A stretch of 32,466 nt of DNA from Eubacterium sp. (GTDB lineage: Bacteria; Bacillota; Clostridia; Lachnospirales; Lachnospiraceae). Made by a program: the position numbers and the translations under genes. The DNA lies in the NCBI GenBank assembly GCA_022791495.1, contig JAAVZE010000009.1, positions 1-32,466 of the forward strand, in the 5' to 3' direction. The notes below the pieces were generated by a model. That model had not been told where the DNA came from. It worked only from the letters and a program-made list of their open reading frames with translations, and searched no databases. Shown piece after piece: positions 16,693 through 24,151 of the stretch (its first letter is position 1; every line of letters begins with the position of its first letter).

Positions 16693-16698
16693 AGTATA
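16693..16698 (-). promoter_or_regulatory. Candidate -10 box for the mgl-type operon
   Basis: TATACT on the minus strand lies about 50 nt before the binding-protein ATG, in the 95-nt gap after the macrodomain gene. No convincing -35 is seen 17 bases upstream (T-rich sequence only), as expected if an activator such as the YesN-type regulator is required. A short GCACA-C-TGTGC palindrome lies between this box and the ribosome binding site. The element is weakly supported. Confidence 0.3.
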
Positions 16699-16737
16699 TC
16701 CAATAAGGTAAAAAGAAAACATAGAATTTTTTTTGTT

Positions 16738-17565
16738 TCACATTAAAAATTTTTCGTAAATGCTACGGTCGCTGTCCTGAAAAACATTAAAAATAATTCG
16801 TTCTATAGGATCACTATGTTTTTCCAGAAAAGCAGTTACCGTTTCCCAGGCAATTTCCGCCGCCTTATTCTTTGGAAAACGAAATTCTCCTGTGGAAATA
16901 CAGCAAAATGCGACAGATTTGATATTATGTTCCAGACAGCATTTCAAAACATTTTCATAGCAGTTCCGCAAATCCTGACACAGCCTTTCATTCAGTCTGC
17001 CATTTACAATTGGTCCCACTGTATGGATCACATATTTACTGGGAAGATTATAGCCTGAAGTCAATGTAGCTGTGCCGGTTGGTTCTGCATATTTTCGCCC
17101 ATATTTTAACCGCCTGCGGTTCATGATATGGTTACATTCTTCACGAAGCTGCAGCCCTGCCGCACTGTGGATAGCATTATCAATACATCTGTGACAAGGT
17201 ACAAAACAACCCAGAAGCTGTGAATTGGCAGCATTCACAATGGCGCCAGCCTCCAGTCTTGTAATATCCCCCTGCCAGAGCGATATTTTTTCGGCGCAGA
17301 ATGATTTACAATTATAAACTTCTTTTATGGTTGGGATATCCTCTATCTTTACGATTCCTTTTGCCTTTAATTCTTCCTGCAGATAACTGTCCTGTGATTC
17401 CACTAAGCCATCAGGAAGATCTCCCGGCATACGGATATTCATAAGGGAACGAATTGCATTTTTTGCCTCATCTAATCTGTAGCTGCTGCTTTCAAGTTCT
17501 TTATATTCCGCCGAATCTGCTTTTAATCTCTCCAGAAAAATATCTGTTTTTTCCCTTCCGTTCAT
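16738..17565 (-). CDS. Zinc-containing macrodomain protein-ADP-ribose hydrolase (SirTM-linked)
   Basis: The 275-residue protein has an N-terminal helical part and a macrodomain from about residue 90: WQGDITRLEAGAIVNAANS, then HTVGP and the STGEFRFPKN loop. The macrodomain is interrupted by GCFVPCHRCIDNAIH (C120, H125, C127), the zinc-binding signature of the zinc macrodomain class that reverses SirTM-type ADP-ribosylation in staphylococci and streptococci. The start chosen lies 1 nt after the sirtuin stop (TGAAATG). An alternative ATG 13 codons earlier would overlap the sirtuin. It is the last gene of a three-gene unit (SnoaL-like, sirtuin, macrodomain). It should remove ADP-ribose that the sirtuin places on a target protein. 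Confidence 0.9.
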   Translation of the reverse strand: MNGREKTDIFLERLKADSAEYKELESSSYRLDEAKNAIRSLMNIRMPGDLPDGLVESQDSYLQEELKAKGIVKIEDIPTIKEVYNCKSFCAEKISLWQGDITRLEAGAIVNAANSQLLGCFVPCHRCIDNAIHSAAGLQLREECNHIMNRRRLKYGRKYAEPTGTATLTSGYNLPSKYVIHTVGPIVNGRLNERLCQDLRNCYENVLKCCLEHNIKSVAFCCISTGEFRFPKNKAAEIAWETVTAFLEKHSDPIERIIFNVFQDSDRSIYEKFLM

Positions 17566-17566
17566 T

Positions 17567-18439
17567 TCAACTATCAGTCCTTCCCCACAATCTGTTCCGA
17601 TCATGTAAATCAGGTATTACCTGTGCCATATCACCACCGATCCCCATCATCCTGCTCCCGAGATTTTCTGGAACAGCCGCCTCATTCATATTCAGCCGGA
17701 TCAAGGATAGATTTTTGTTTTCCCACACCATTTTTTCAAAGGGAAAGCGGATGATCGTGGGGGTGTTAAACCCAACACCAAGCTCTAACAGTACGCCTTT
17801 CTTATTTTCTAATTTTTTTAAAAAATCCTTATACTTTCCGGCAGCCTTATACCAGTTTTCATCTTCTACAAAATACTGGTCGGAGCGAAGGTTCATTGTC
17901 ATATTTCCACCGCAGACCGGGCATTTCGGCACCATATAAGACGGCACCAGGCAGCCGCGTCTTGCCTGGTGCATCTCATAAAACAAATCTTCTGCGTCAT
18001 AAATCTTTGGATGGCATCCCTTCTCACACTGGATATTACCATAATCCCCCTGGGTAGCAAAAATGCGATCCGTCTCAAATCCGGCCTTTTGAAACTGGTG
18101 GTCAACATTTGTTGTCAAAACAAAATAGTCTTTTTCTTTCACCATTTCATAAAGCTGGTTGTATAACGGCATGGCAGGCGGGAGAAAACGGTTGATCATG
18201 CTGTGCATTGACCAATAACCCCATTTTGCCTCCTGCGTGGGAAATGGATAAAAACCAGCGGTATACATATCCGTCATATACCTGGAACCATATTTTTCTA
18301 TGAACTCACTGAAATTACTGGTAAACCGTTCTCCACTGTACACAAGCCCGGCGGCAGCGGAAGCTCCCGCTCCCGCACCAAGCAGTACCACCTCAGCTTC
18401 CTTTAACAATAAAGATGCCTGAATGATCTGATTCTCCAT
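17567..18439 (-). CDS. Class M sirtuin (SirTM), probable protein ADP-ribosyltransferase
   Basis: The start is ATG with GAGG 6 nt upstream (MENQIIQ), giving 290 residues; an ATG 14 codons earlier has a poorer site. The NAD-binding loop LLGAGAGASAAAGL is near residues 19-32, and the TTNVDHQF block gives N111 and D113. Where ordinary sirtuins have the catalytic His-Gly, this protein has Q130-G131 (ATQGDYGN), as known for SirTM enzymes, which ADP-ribosylate rather than deacetylate. Four cysteines (C138, C142, C173, C176) would hold the structural zinc. It sits directly upstream of the zinc macrodomain gene, the classic pair. No lipoate-carrier or lipoate-ligase gene is present in the window, so the acceptor protein is unknown. 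Confidence 0.92.
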   Translation of the reverse strand: MENQIIQASLLLKEAEVVLLGAGAGASAAAGLVYSGERFTSNFSEFIEKYGSRYMTDMYTAGFYPFPTQEAKWGYWSMHSMINRFLPPAMPLYNQLYEMVKEKDYFVLTTNVDHQFQKAGFETDRIFATQGDYGNIQCEKGCHPKIYDAEDLFYEMHQARRGCLVPSYMVPKCPVCGGNMTMNLRSDQYFVEDENWYKAAGKYKDFLKKLENKKGVLLELGVGFNTPTIIRFPFEKMVWENKNLSLIRLNMNEAAVPENLGSRMMGIGGDMAQVIPDLHDRNRLWGRTDS

Positions 18440-18485
18440 ATGAATCCTCAACCTCTTTTCTAAATTACTGCATTCTTTCATGCAA

Positions 18486-19259
18486 TCAGAATTTTCCGTT
18501 TACATTCTTCCAGCTTTCTTTGTCTGCAATCGTCTCCATCACATCCCAATGTTCGGCAATCTTTCCGTTCTCCACTCTCCATAAGTCATAGTAACTGGTA
18601 GGCACTCCGCCAAAGGTTCCCTCACTGACAGCCAGTACATAATTTCCCTGTGCCAGCACCTGGTGAACCCTGGTGTAGATCATCTGGATGTTCTGCTCTG
18701 CCAGGGCAGAAAGGGCAGCGCCTAAGCCGGAGAGGCCATCTGCAATTCCCGTATTGTGCTGGATATAAGTATCTCCGTCAAAATAGTCTGGCGTCTTTTC
18801 AGAATGGTTCCCCTGCATTACATCATACAGAAAATCCTTGATGAGCTGGCGGTTTTTTTCCGTTTTTTCTATGTCCTTAACCGGCGCAACATTGTCAATC
18901 TGTGTCCGGCCGGAGGGACTTGGCTCTGCCTTAGCCGCAAGATTATCCCAATGTTCAGCAATCTTTCCCTCACTGTCAAAACGGAAAATATCAAAAGCTA
19001 CCTGTTCACCTGCCCCGGCGAAATTGTAAACCGTCTGTAAAAACACCTTATCTCCGTCCTCATAAGCACGAATATTATTTACCTTTGTCTTAACCTCAGC
19101 AGAAGCAAGATACTGGACGCTTCCAACAAATGCATCACGCCCTGTACCGTATGCGAGGTTGTGCTGGATATATCCCTCCGCCAGAAGAGAAGCTGCTTTC
19201 TCTGCATCCCCTGTAGCGAATGTGTTGATGAGTTCCTTTGCCTTTTCAATCTGTGTCAT
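18486..19259 (-). CDS. Tandem SnoaL-like (NTF2 fold) protein
   Basis: The 257-residue protein consists of two consecutive SnoaL-type domains. The first is about residues 1-115, ending FRFDSEGKIAEHWDNLAAK. The second is about 130-257, ending DLWRVENGKIAEHWDVMETI. Each has the family features YIQHN near the pocket entrance and the closing GKIAEHWD strand. SnoaL-like proteins are small cone-shaped folds that act as cyclases, isomerases or binding proteins; the substrate here cannot be predicted. GGAGGG lies 8 nt before the ATG. It is the first gene of the operon with the sirtuin and macrodomain genes. Its promoter carries two copies of an operator also found at the rrf2-type gene. Confidence 0.85.
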   Translation of the reverse strand: MTQIEKAKELINTFATGDAEKAASLLAEGYIQHNLAYGTGRDAFVGSVQYLASAEVKTKVNNIRAYEDGDKVFLQTVYNFAGAGEQVAFDIFRFDSEGKIAEHWDNLAAKAEPSPSGRTQIDNVAPVKDIEKTEKNRQLIKDFLYDVMQGNHSEKTPDYFDGDTYIQHNTGIADGLSGLGAALSALAEQNIQMIYTRVHQVLAQGNYVLAVSEGTFGGVPTSYYDLWRVENGKIAEHWDVMETIADKESWKNVNGKF

Positions 19260-19291
19260 AATAGTACCCTCCTTGTTATTAATTTGTTTAG

Positions 19292-19311
19292 TTGTAATCT
19301 TCTTTGTTACA
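19292..19311. promoter_or_regulatory. Operator copy 1 in the SnoaL/SirTM promoter region
   Basis: TTGTAAT-N7-GTTACA is an imperfect palindrome. It lies just downstream of the predicted transcript start of the SnoaL-sirtuin-macrodomain operon, a typical roadblock position for a repressor. The same pattern and spacing recurs at the -35 of this promoter and at the promoter of the Rrf2-family gene. Confidence 0.6.
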
Positions 19312-19323
19312 TCTTGTAATCAC

Positions 19324-19352
19324 ACTATAGTATTACTTTGTTGTAATGTCAA
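19324..19352 (-). promoter_or_regulatory. Strong sigma-A promoter of the SnoaL-SirTM-macrodomain operon
   Basis: On the minus strand TTGACA and TATAGT are separated by exactly 17 bases. The transcript start would be about 60 nt before the SnoaL-like ATG. The -35 box lies inside a TTGTAAT-N7-GTTACA operator, so a bound repressor would block RNA polymerase. Confidence 0.8.
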
Positions 19353-19360
19353 TGGTTACA
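19341..19360. promoter_or_regulatory. Operator copy 2, overlapping the -35 of the SnoaL/SirTM promoter
   Basis: TTGTAATGTCAATGGTTACA contains the TTGTAAT-N7-RTTACA palindrome, and its centre overlaps TTGACA on the minus strand. The first 14 bases are identical to the operator at the promoter of the Rrf2-family gene, where the -35 overlap is in the same register. This is the main evidence that one regulator acts on both promoters. Confidence 0.7.
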
Positions 19361-19423
19361 TCTAAAAAACTTAAAAAATTTAAGGGGTTGTCGGTTAATA
19401 CCAATTTTTAAAGCGCCTACACT

Positions 19424-19495
19424 AAACCAAGCATATCCACCAGAACTTCATGCTTTTCAGCATGAGAACTTTTGGTGGATATGCTTGGTTTTTCT
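19424..19495 (+). terminator. Long IS-terminal hairpin
   Basis: AAACCAAGCATATCCACCA (19424-19442) pairs perfectly over 19 bases with 19473-19491. An inner TCATGCT/AGCATGA stem and a T-rich tail follow on the plus strand. It lies between the transposase remnant and the IS end and would stop transcription entering or leaving the element. A related, slightly diverged hairpin lies in the right copy (arms 23532-23545 and 23584-23597). Confidence 0.7.
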
Positions 19496-19561
19496 TTACA
19501 ACCTATTTTGGGGCGCAAAATCCCCCTTTTCCATGTTTGAGGATCCGATCCGCTCTGGAAG

Positions 19562-19747
19562 CTAAGCTGTCTTTTGATCCGATTTTCCTGTAAATTTCTC
19601 GATTTCATGGTGAAGGAATCGATGGTATTTATTTATATTCCGACCGATCGCATACAGCATGAATTTTTTATACACTTTTTCTGAACTACGGTAATTAAAC
19701 CGCCGGAAGTTTTCGTTTTCCTTGATGTTACCAAAGTGTCCTTCCAT
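19562..19747 (-). pseudogene. IS1182-type transposase, C-terminal remnant (left copy)
   Basis: The remnant reads MEGHFGNIKENENFRRFNYR and continues through LYAIGRNINKYHRFL to a stop. This is the conserved C-terminal block EG-FG-IKE of IS1182-type DDE transposases. Everything upstream of the EGHFG block is replaced by unrelated sequence, so no catalytic domain remains. The right copy differs at only a few residues. Confidence 0.8.
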
Positions 19748-19815
19748 TATAACATGAAACGGAGGAAAGATGGTTGTCGTTAGCCATCTTTTTCTCTTTT
19801 TCTGGAAAATGTTAA

Positions 19816-19851
19816 GAGGAGGGTGTGACCAAAATCGGTCGCACCCTCCTC
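19816..19851. terminator. Strong G+C-rich hairpin near the right end of the left IS copy
   Basis: A 15-base arm GAGGAGGGTGTGACC pairs with GGTCGCACCCTCCTC, with one G-U step and a six-base loop. It stands 63 nt past the xylanase stop codon and may serve as the xylanase terminator (weak TTAACATTTT tail on the minus strand) or as IS subterminal structure. Confidence 0.5.
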
Positions 19852-19913
19852 TGTTATAGGCTATCCATTTCCCGACAGCCCCCTTTTTCTTATATTTGTT
19901 TACAGTCTAAAAC

Positions 19914-22211
19914 TTACTTTGAAGTTGCCTCAAAGTTAAACAGCTGCCATGCACCACCGTTGTATGTCCACTGATTTACGTTTGCACCGTTATCCTTGGA
20001 ACATCCGTAAATATCAACAGCCTTTGTTTCGCCACTGTTCTTTGTAAGAAGCGCAAATGCACCGTTTGCTCCTTTTACAACCTTGAACTGCTGTGCCTCA
20101 CAACCGTTGTATTGCCAGAGCTGAATATTTGCACCATCCTTGTTTTCGCCGGACTGGACGTCAAGCATTCTTCCGCCGCCTAAACCGCTCTGAATTGTAA
20201 TAACATTATTGCCAAGATTTTTGACATACCACTTCTGATTTGCACCGCCGTTGCCCTGATACTGAATAACATTTGCACCGTCGGAATCCTTTTTTCCGCT
20301 TACATCAAGATACTTCTGACTGTTTACATTCTTTATAAAGTACCAGCCATCCGGAATGCTGTAATTTGAAGTGTTTGATGAAGAAGTACCTGCCGTACCG
20401 ATTTTCATCTCATCCATGTAGAAATTATTTGTACCACTTGCAGTTTCGATAAACAGCACAAGATTTGAAGCACCACTCGGAATGGTATAATTTGCATTAG
20501 CAAGCTTAGAGTAGCTTCCCTTTGTCACCTTTGTTGATGCAACCAAAGAATATCTTGTATTGCCGCTTGCATCTTTGTACTGGAGCGTCATATTGTACTG
20601 CTGAGTAGCATCACCGTCAACATATGTTACATATGTTTCAAAGCTGTATGATTTACCCGGTACAAATGTTGCCGTGTCCAGTGTATGCTCGGTACCGTTC
20701 CATGCACCTGTTCTGTTCTGAACAAGAAGAGCGTTTGTTCCCTGATAAGGAATTCTTCCGCTCAGGGCTACTGTCGCACTGCCGCGACCTTTCCAGTCAT
20801 CCGTGTCGTTTTCAAATGTACTGTGACCGATCGTAGTTCCGGAAGATACTGAACCACCTGATGATGAACCACCTGATGATGAACTGCCTGATCCGGGAAG
20901 GTCAACAACAAATGTTGAAACGCTCTGTGCAGGAAGCTGCGCAAAGAAGCTGTTACCTGTAAAAGCAAGACCTGCTGTCTTTGCAATATTCTCATTTGCA
21001 GAGGTTCTGTAACGGTCAATTTTTGAAATTCCACCATTTACCGTAAAGTTCTGAGTATAGCCTGTATTTCCCTTGTTTACCGCAACGATAGTCACCTTAT
21101 TATCCTTTTTATATGCGGAAACATAAACATTATCTGCAGGCTGCTCTGTAGCAGCAATTCTAACCGCACCAGGCCGAACAAACTTGGAATACTGTGCCAT
21201 ACAGTAGCCACGCTTTGAAATACGGCCGTCCTCTGTCATAAGACCGTAGTTTCTGCGAATATACCACCATGTGTATGCACTCATGTTACCTACGACAAGA
21301 GCATTATGAATATTTTCTGACACCTGTATAGCTTCAGGCCAACGGTTTGCGGAATTTGCATCACTGTTAGGAACATAAACCTCGGTCATCCAGATCTGTT
21401 TTCCACTGTTTTCAAGTGCAGGGAAATCCATCCAGTCTCTCGGGGTACCATACATATGAGTACCAAAAACGTCGCAGTTTTCCATAGCTTTTCTGTTGTT
21501 CAGGATCTTTGTATAAAACTTCTTACCGCCGTCGCGAACCCATGAAGCATTTTCGGGCGCGTACTGGAAAGATTCAGGGGACATAACCTTTGTACTTGTG
21601 ATTTTGTCACCGTAATTTGCAAGGAAATCGGTGGTTTCATCTGTAGACCAGTATGTCCATTCCTCGGCAAAGTCAGGCTCATTCTGAACAGATATTGAAT
21701 AAAGGTTAACGCCGTTATTTTTCATATATGTACCGAAATTGTTGAGATGTGCTGCATATGCACCGTAATTTGATCTCGGCAGATGAAGTTTGCCATTGCT
21801 TCCTCCGGATTCTGCGAGATATGCAGGGGGTTCCCAAGGTGTTGCAAAAACCGTTGCACCACTATTGGAAGCGTACTTTGCAGTAGGAACGGCAAGATTC
21901 CACTGGTTACTGTTTGGGTTTACGAAAATACGAAGAAGCGACAAGCCCATTTCACCGTCACCGTTTCCAAAGGCTGTCTTTCTCTGTGCGTCGGTCAAAT
22001 CCTTACCCGTCCATTCTGGGTGGTTCATTCCACCAAAGCCCACAATGCTCTGATACGATTTTGATGTATCAATTACGCAAGTGGAAGCAGCAGAAACCTC
22101 AGCCGGCATATTTCCCGGCATAATATGTAATGTACCACATACAAGTGTTGTCACTGCTGTAACCGCAGCGATTGCAGATTTTACAAATCTGCTTTTAAAT
22201 AAATTCATCAT
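19914..22211 (-). CDS. Secreted modular GH30 glucuronoxylanase with CBM22-like and ricin-type CBM13 domains
   Basis: The start is ATG (MMNLF) with GGAG 5 nt upstream; a GTG two codons earlier overlaps the binding site. The signal peptide ends near residue 41 (AEVSA). Residues of about 45-430 form a GH30 barrel with its side beta-domain. The acid/base is E178 (SVQNEPD) and the nucleophile E277 (WMTEVY). The loop WWYIRRNYG (315-323) is the arginine loop that recognises glucuronic acid in subfamily 8, so it should cut glucuronoxylan beside methyl-glucuronosyl branches. A Gly/Ser linker (about 445-460) precedes a CBM22-like module (NRTGAWNGTEH). A ricin-type beta-trefoil follows (LDVSGKKDSDGANV and related repeats). 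No dockerin or anchor is seen. It is flanked by IS remnants and probably acquired by transfer. Confidence 0.9.
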   Translation of the reverse strand: MMNLFKSRFVKSAIAAVTAVTTLVCGTLHIMPGNMPAEVSAASTCVIDTSKSYQSIVGFGGMNHPEWTGKDLTDAQRKTAFGNGDGEMGLSLLRIFVNPNSNQWNLAVPTAKYASNSGATVFATPWEPPAYLAESGGSNGKLHLPRSNYGAYAAHLNNFGTYMKNNGVNLYSISVQNEPDFAEEWTYWSTDETTDFLANYGDKITSTKVMSPESFQYAPENASWVRDGGKKFYTKILNNRKAMENCDVFGTHMYGTPRDWMDFPALENSGKQIWMTEVYVPNSDANSANRWPEAIQVSENIHNALVVGNMSAYTWWYIRRNYGLMTEDGRISKRGYCMAQYSKFVRPGAVRIAATEQPADNVYVSAYKKDNKVTIVAVNKGNTGYTQNFTVNGGISKIDRYRTSANENIAKTAGLAFTGNSFFAQLPAQSVSTFVVDLPGSGSSSSGGSSSGGSVSSGTTIGHSTFENDTDDWKGRGSATVALSGRIPYQGTNALLVQNRTGAWNGTEHTLDTATFVPGKSYSFETYVTYVDGDATQQYNMTLQYKDASGNTRYSLVASTKVTKGSYSKLANANYTIPSGASNLVLFIETASGTNNFYMDEMKIGTAGTSSSNTSNYSIPDGWYFIKNVNSQKYLDVSGKKDSDGANVIQYQGNGGANQKWYVKNLGNNVITIQSGLGGGRMLDVQSGENKDGANIQLWQYNGCEAQQFKVVKGANGAFALLTKNSGETKAVDIYGCSKDNGANVNQWTYNGGAWQLFNFEATSK

Positions 22212-22268
22212 TTTCACTCCTTTTTTTATTTTTTAATCCTTTCACAATTTGAATTTTTAATCAAATTG

Positions 22269-22311
22269 CCTTTACATTGTACTATACTTCCCTCCTTTAC
22301 ATTGTATTATA
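22269..22311 (-). promoter_or_regulatory. Tandem repeats with -10-like boxes upstream of the xylanase gene
   Basis: CCTTTACATTGTACTATA and CCTTTACATTGTATTATA are 18-base direct repeats with one mismatch, offset by 25 bases. On the minus strand each begins with a -10-like hexamer (TATAGT, TATAAT). A TTGAGT lies 15 bases upstream of the TATAAT copy (22327-22332). They may be two tandem promoters or a repeated binding site for a regulator. The rest of this 249-base gap shows only A+T-rich sequence. Confidence 0.45.
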
Positions 22312-22460
22312 ATAGCCATGAGAAAAACTCAATAAAGTAAGTATTTATGCGTTTTTACCCTCTGGCTTTATTTTTGTTATCACTCCAAATTTATAATAAC
22401 AGCCAGTCTGAAATGGTATAATTAAGTCACCGCAGTAAACAACGCCATAAAGGAGACTGA

Positions 22461-22985
22461 TTGCTATCTACCGCCAAGAATTCATCCAAGACACCCGTCT
22501 TTCCACATCATGCCATGCTCTCTGACCTTATGAAGTCCCAGATTATTTCCCTTGCTGAAAAAGGCATCATTAACACATCCTTTATCGGACTTGATTCCAC
22601 TCCTGTTTCTGCCAATTTTTCAAACTGACACCCACTGCTGAAGCAACTGATTCCTCTGTTGCCCTAAATATCCTCTCTGATACCCATATCTTCCTCCCCA
22701 TAACGGAATGTACCTTCCTTGCGGATAAGGGTTATGATGTGAAAAACATTTACAACCGGGTCAAAGAGCTTTATAGATGAAGCTGTCCCTGCCGGCACAA
22801 AAACTTCTATAATGGTAGAAAACTATACCAAATATATCACACTTCCAGATAACCTGCGGCTTTCCATTGACAGGAACAACAGATATTTCAAAAGCAGTTA
22901 TTCCCTCCGCACGGAATGTGAACATTACAATTCCCGTTTCAAAAACACAGGACAGGAACGAATAGCCCATCTTACCGTAAACTAA
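22461..22985 (+). pseudogene. Degraded DDE transposase (IS4/IS5-like) with internal deletions and frame changes
   Basis: Consecutive fragments can be read. The first frame gives FPHHAMLSDLMKSQ and FIGLDSTPVSANFSN, holding the first catalytic Asp block, and then stops. A second piece in another frame gives PTAEATDSSVALNILSDT and TECTFLADKGYDVKNIYN. A third gives TKYITLPDNLRLSIDRNN and YSLRTECEHYNSRFKNTGQE, then a stop. The order matches a full transposase of the GLDSTPVSAN type, but the central part and the conserved C-terminus are missing. It is clearly non-functional and belongs to the IS graveyard around the xylanase gene. Confidence 0.8.
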
Positions 22986-23186
22986 AAACTGTCAAAAGGA
23001 CTGCCTAAGTATCCACAACTGAATAATTACTATTTTTCGTGAGTTTTGGACTTACGTTAGTTTTGAACATAGAAGAGGCAACTGCCAAACTCTGCTCCTG
23101 AATCAATGTGTTTTGCTCATCTCTATTGTATTATAATTCTGTTAAAAGTACAACCTATAATTCGTAAATTACGTCAAAATTTTCAC

Positions 23187-23272
23187 CTATGATGGCTTTT
23201 TGCTGTTGTAACCAACCTGCAGATAATGTGGCAGAAATCATAAAAATCAATAAACGGCGTTGGGAAACCGAA
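23187..23272 (+). pseudogene. Short fragment of an IS1634/IS4-type transposase
   Basis: The frame reads PADNVAEIIKINKRRWETE before a stop. It resembles the block EIIKINRRRWEIEE of IS1634-like IS4-family transposases. It joins directly to the IS1182-type remnant that follows. Only about 25 codons can be recognised. The 200 bases upstream (22986-23186) hold nothing I can identify. Confidence 0.5.
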
Positions 23273-23463
23273 GTATAATGGAAGGACACTTCGGTGACAT
23301 CAAGGAAAACGAAAACTTCCGGCGGTTTAATTACCGTAGTTCAGAAAAAGTGTATAAAGAATTCATGCTGTATGCGATCGGTCGGAATATAAATAAATAC
23401 CATCGATTCCTTTACCATGAAATCGAGAAATTTACAGGAAAATCGGATCAAAAGACAGCTTAG
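23260..23463 (+). pseudogene. IS1182-type transposase, C-terminal remnant (right copy)
   Basis: The remnant contains GNRSIMEGHFGDIKENENFR and continues through MLYAIGRNINKYHRFLYHEI to a stop, nearly identical to the left copy but in opposite orientation. It lacks the catalytic domain. The junction with the IS1634-type fragment lies at its start, so the homology with the left copy begins only at the ATAATGGAAGG region. Confidence 0.75.
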
Positions 23464-23637
23464 CTTCCAGAGAGGATCCTCAAACATGGAAAAGGGGGAT
23501 TTTGCGCCCGAAAATAGGTTGTCTAAAGAAAAAACAAGCATATCCATCAGAAGTTCCCATGCTGAAAAGCATGAAGTTCTGTGGGATATGCTTGTTTAGT
23601 GTAGGCGCTTTAAAAATTGGTATTAACCGACAGCCCC
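23272..23637 (+). mobile_element. IS1182-type remnant, right copy (inverted relative to the left copy)
   Basis: The segment is a roughly 90 percent identical (by eye) inverted copy of 19384-19752. It includes the transposase C-terminus, the terminal hairpin and the end sequence CCGACAGCCCC. Its outer end lies 17 bases from the stop codon of the Rrf2-family gene. The two copies bound a 4.25-kb interval containing the xylanase gene and decayed transposases, in the manner of a composite element. The flanks (TTAA at the left, TTGA at the right) are not an obvious target duplication. Confidence 0.7.
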
Positions 23638-23654
23638 TTGATCTTTCCGCAATT

Positions 23655-24098
23655 TTAATTCATTTCCTGACTCAGATATTTTTCCGTATCACGTTTTACA
23701 TCTGCCAGCGTGATCGCAGCAAGTTCCTTCTCCAAAGCATTCTGTACCTGAAGCAGTTTGTCGTCTAAGATGTGATGAATGTTTCTCCCCACAGGACAGC
23801 TGGTGCTTGGATTTTCATGAAAATGAAATAGTTCCCCCTCTTGAACACATTCCACTGCATTGTATATGTCTAAAAAAGTTATTTCCTCAAATGGCCTCAC
23901 AACAGTAGTCCCTCCTGTTCCCCGTGCCACCTCAATCAACCCTGCTCCTTTTAACTGGCCTAAGATCTTCCGGATAATAACAGGATTCACATTGGTACTT
24001 CCTGCTAGAAAATCACTGGTTATTTTATACTCACTTCCAAAGGTATCTATACAGGCAAAGATGTGAATTGCCAGTGTAAACCGACTAGAGATCTGCAT
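23655..24098 (-). CDS. Rrf2-family transcriptional regulator (YwnA-like)
   Basis: The 147-residue protein has the N-terminal winged helix of the Rrf2 family: MQISSRFTLAIHIFACID, then KITSDFLAGSTNVNPVIIRK as recognition region and LIEVARGTGGTTVVRPFEEI as wing. The C-terminal half has C104-P-V-G in STSCPVGRN instead of the three-cysteine Fe-S cluster of IscR, as in YwnA- and YwgB-like members. It may respond to thiol-reactive stress or another small ligand. The promoter carries a TTGTAAT-N7-ATTACAA operator over its -35, suggesting autorepression. The same site occurs twice at the SnoaL-SirTM-macrodomain promoter. Without the IS insert it would lie directly upstream of that operon on the same strand. 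Confidence 0.88.
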   Translation of the reverse strand: MQISSRFTLAIHIFACIDTFGSEYKITSDFLAGSTNVNPVIIRKILGQLKGAGLIEVARGTGGTTVVRPFEEITFLDIYNAVECVQEGELFHFHENPSTSCPVGRNIHHILDDKLLQVQNALEKELAAITLADVKRDTEKYLSQEMN

Positions 24099-24122
24099 AT
24101 CTATCTACCACCTTTCCGTTCT

Positions 24123-24151
24123 ATTTTACCCCACACCCGTTGTAATGTCAA
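24123..24151 (-). promoter_or_regulatory. Promoter of the Rrf2-family gene
   Basis: On the minus strand TTGACA and TAAAAT are separated by 17 bases, close upstream of the ribosome binding site AAAGGTGG. The -35 and its surroundings (TTGACATTACAA) are identical to those of the SnoaL/SirTM promoter, including the overlap with the operator. Confidence 0.75.

Larger units (their letters stand above)
19384..19882 (-). mobile_element. Deletion derivative of an IS1182-type insertion sequence (left copy)
   Basis: Both ends carry the inverted sequence GGGG-N-TGTCGG: GGGGTTGTCGG at the left and CCGACAGCCCC at the right. Inside are only the last roughly 62 codons of a transposase on the minus strand and stem-loops. 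At about 500 bp it cannot encode its own transposase. A copy of its left about 370 bp recurs in opposite orientation at 23272-23637, so the two form a large inverted pair around the xylanase gene. No obvious target duplication is visible. Confidence 0.7.

Noticed and set aside
16643-16741. An N-terminal extension of the permuted binding protein
   Set aside because: The extra 33 codons precede a clear lipoprotein signal peptide and its ribosome binding site, so they are untranslated leader and promoter DNA.
19384-23637. An active composite transposon carrying the xylanase
   Set aside because: Both IS copies lack the transposase catalytic part, and there is no matching target duplication at the outer ends. 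It is described as an island of remnants.
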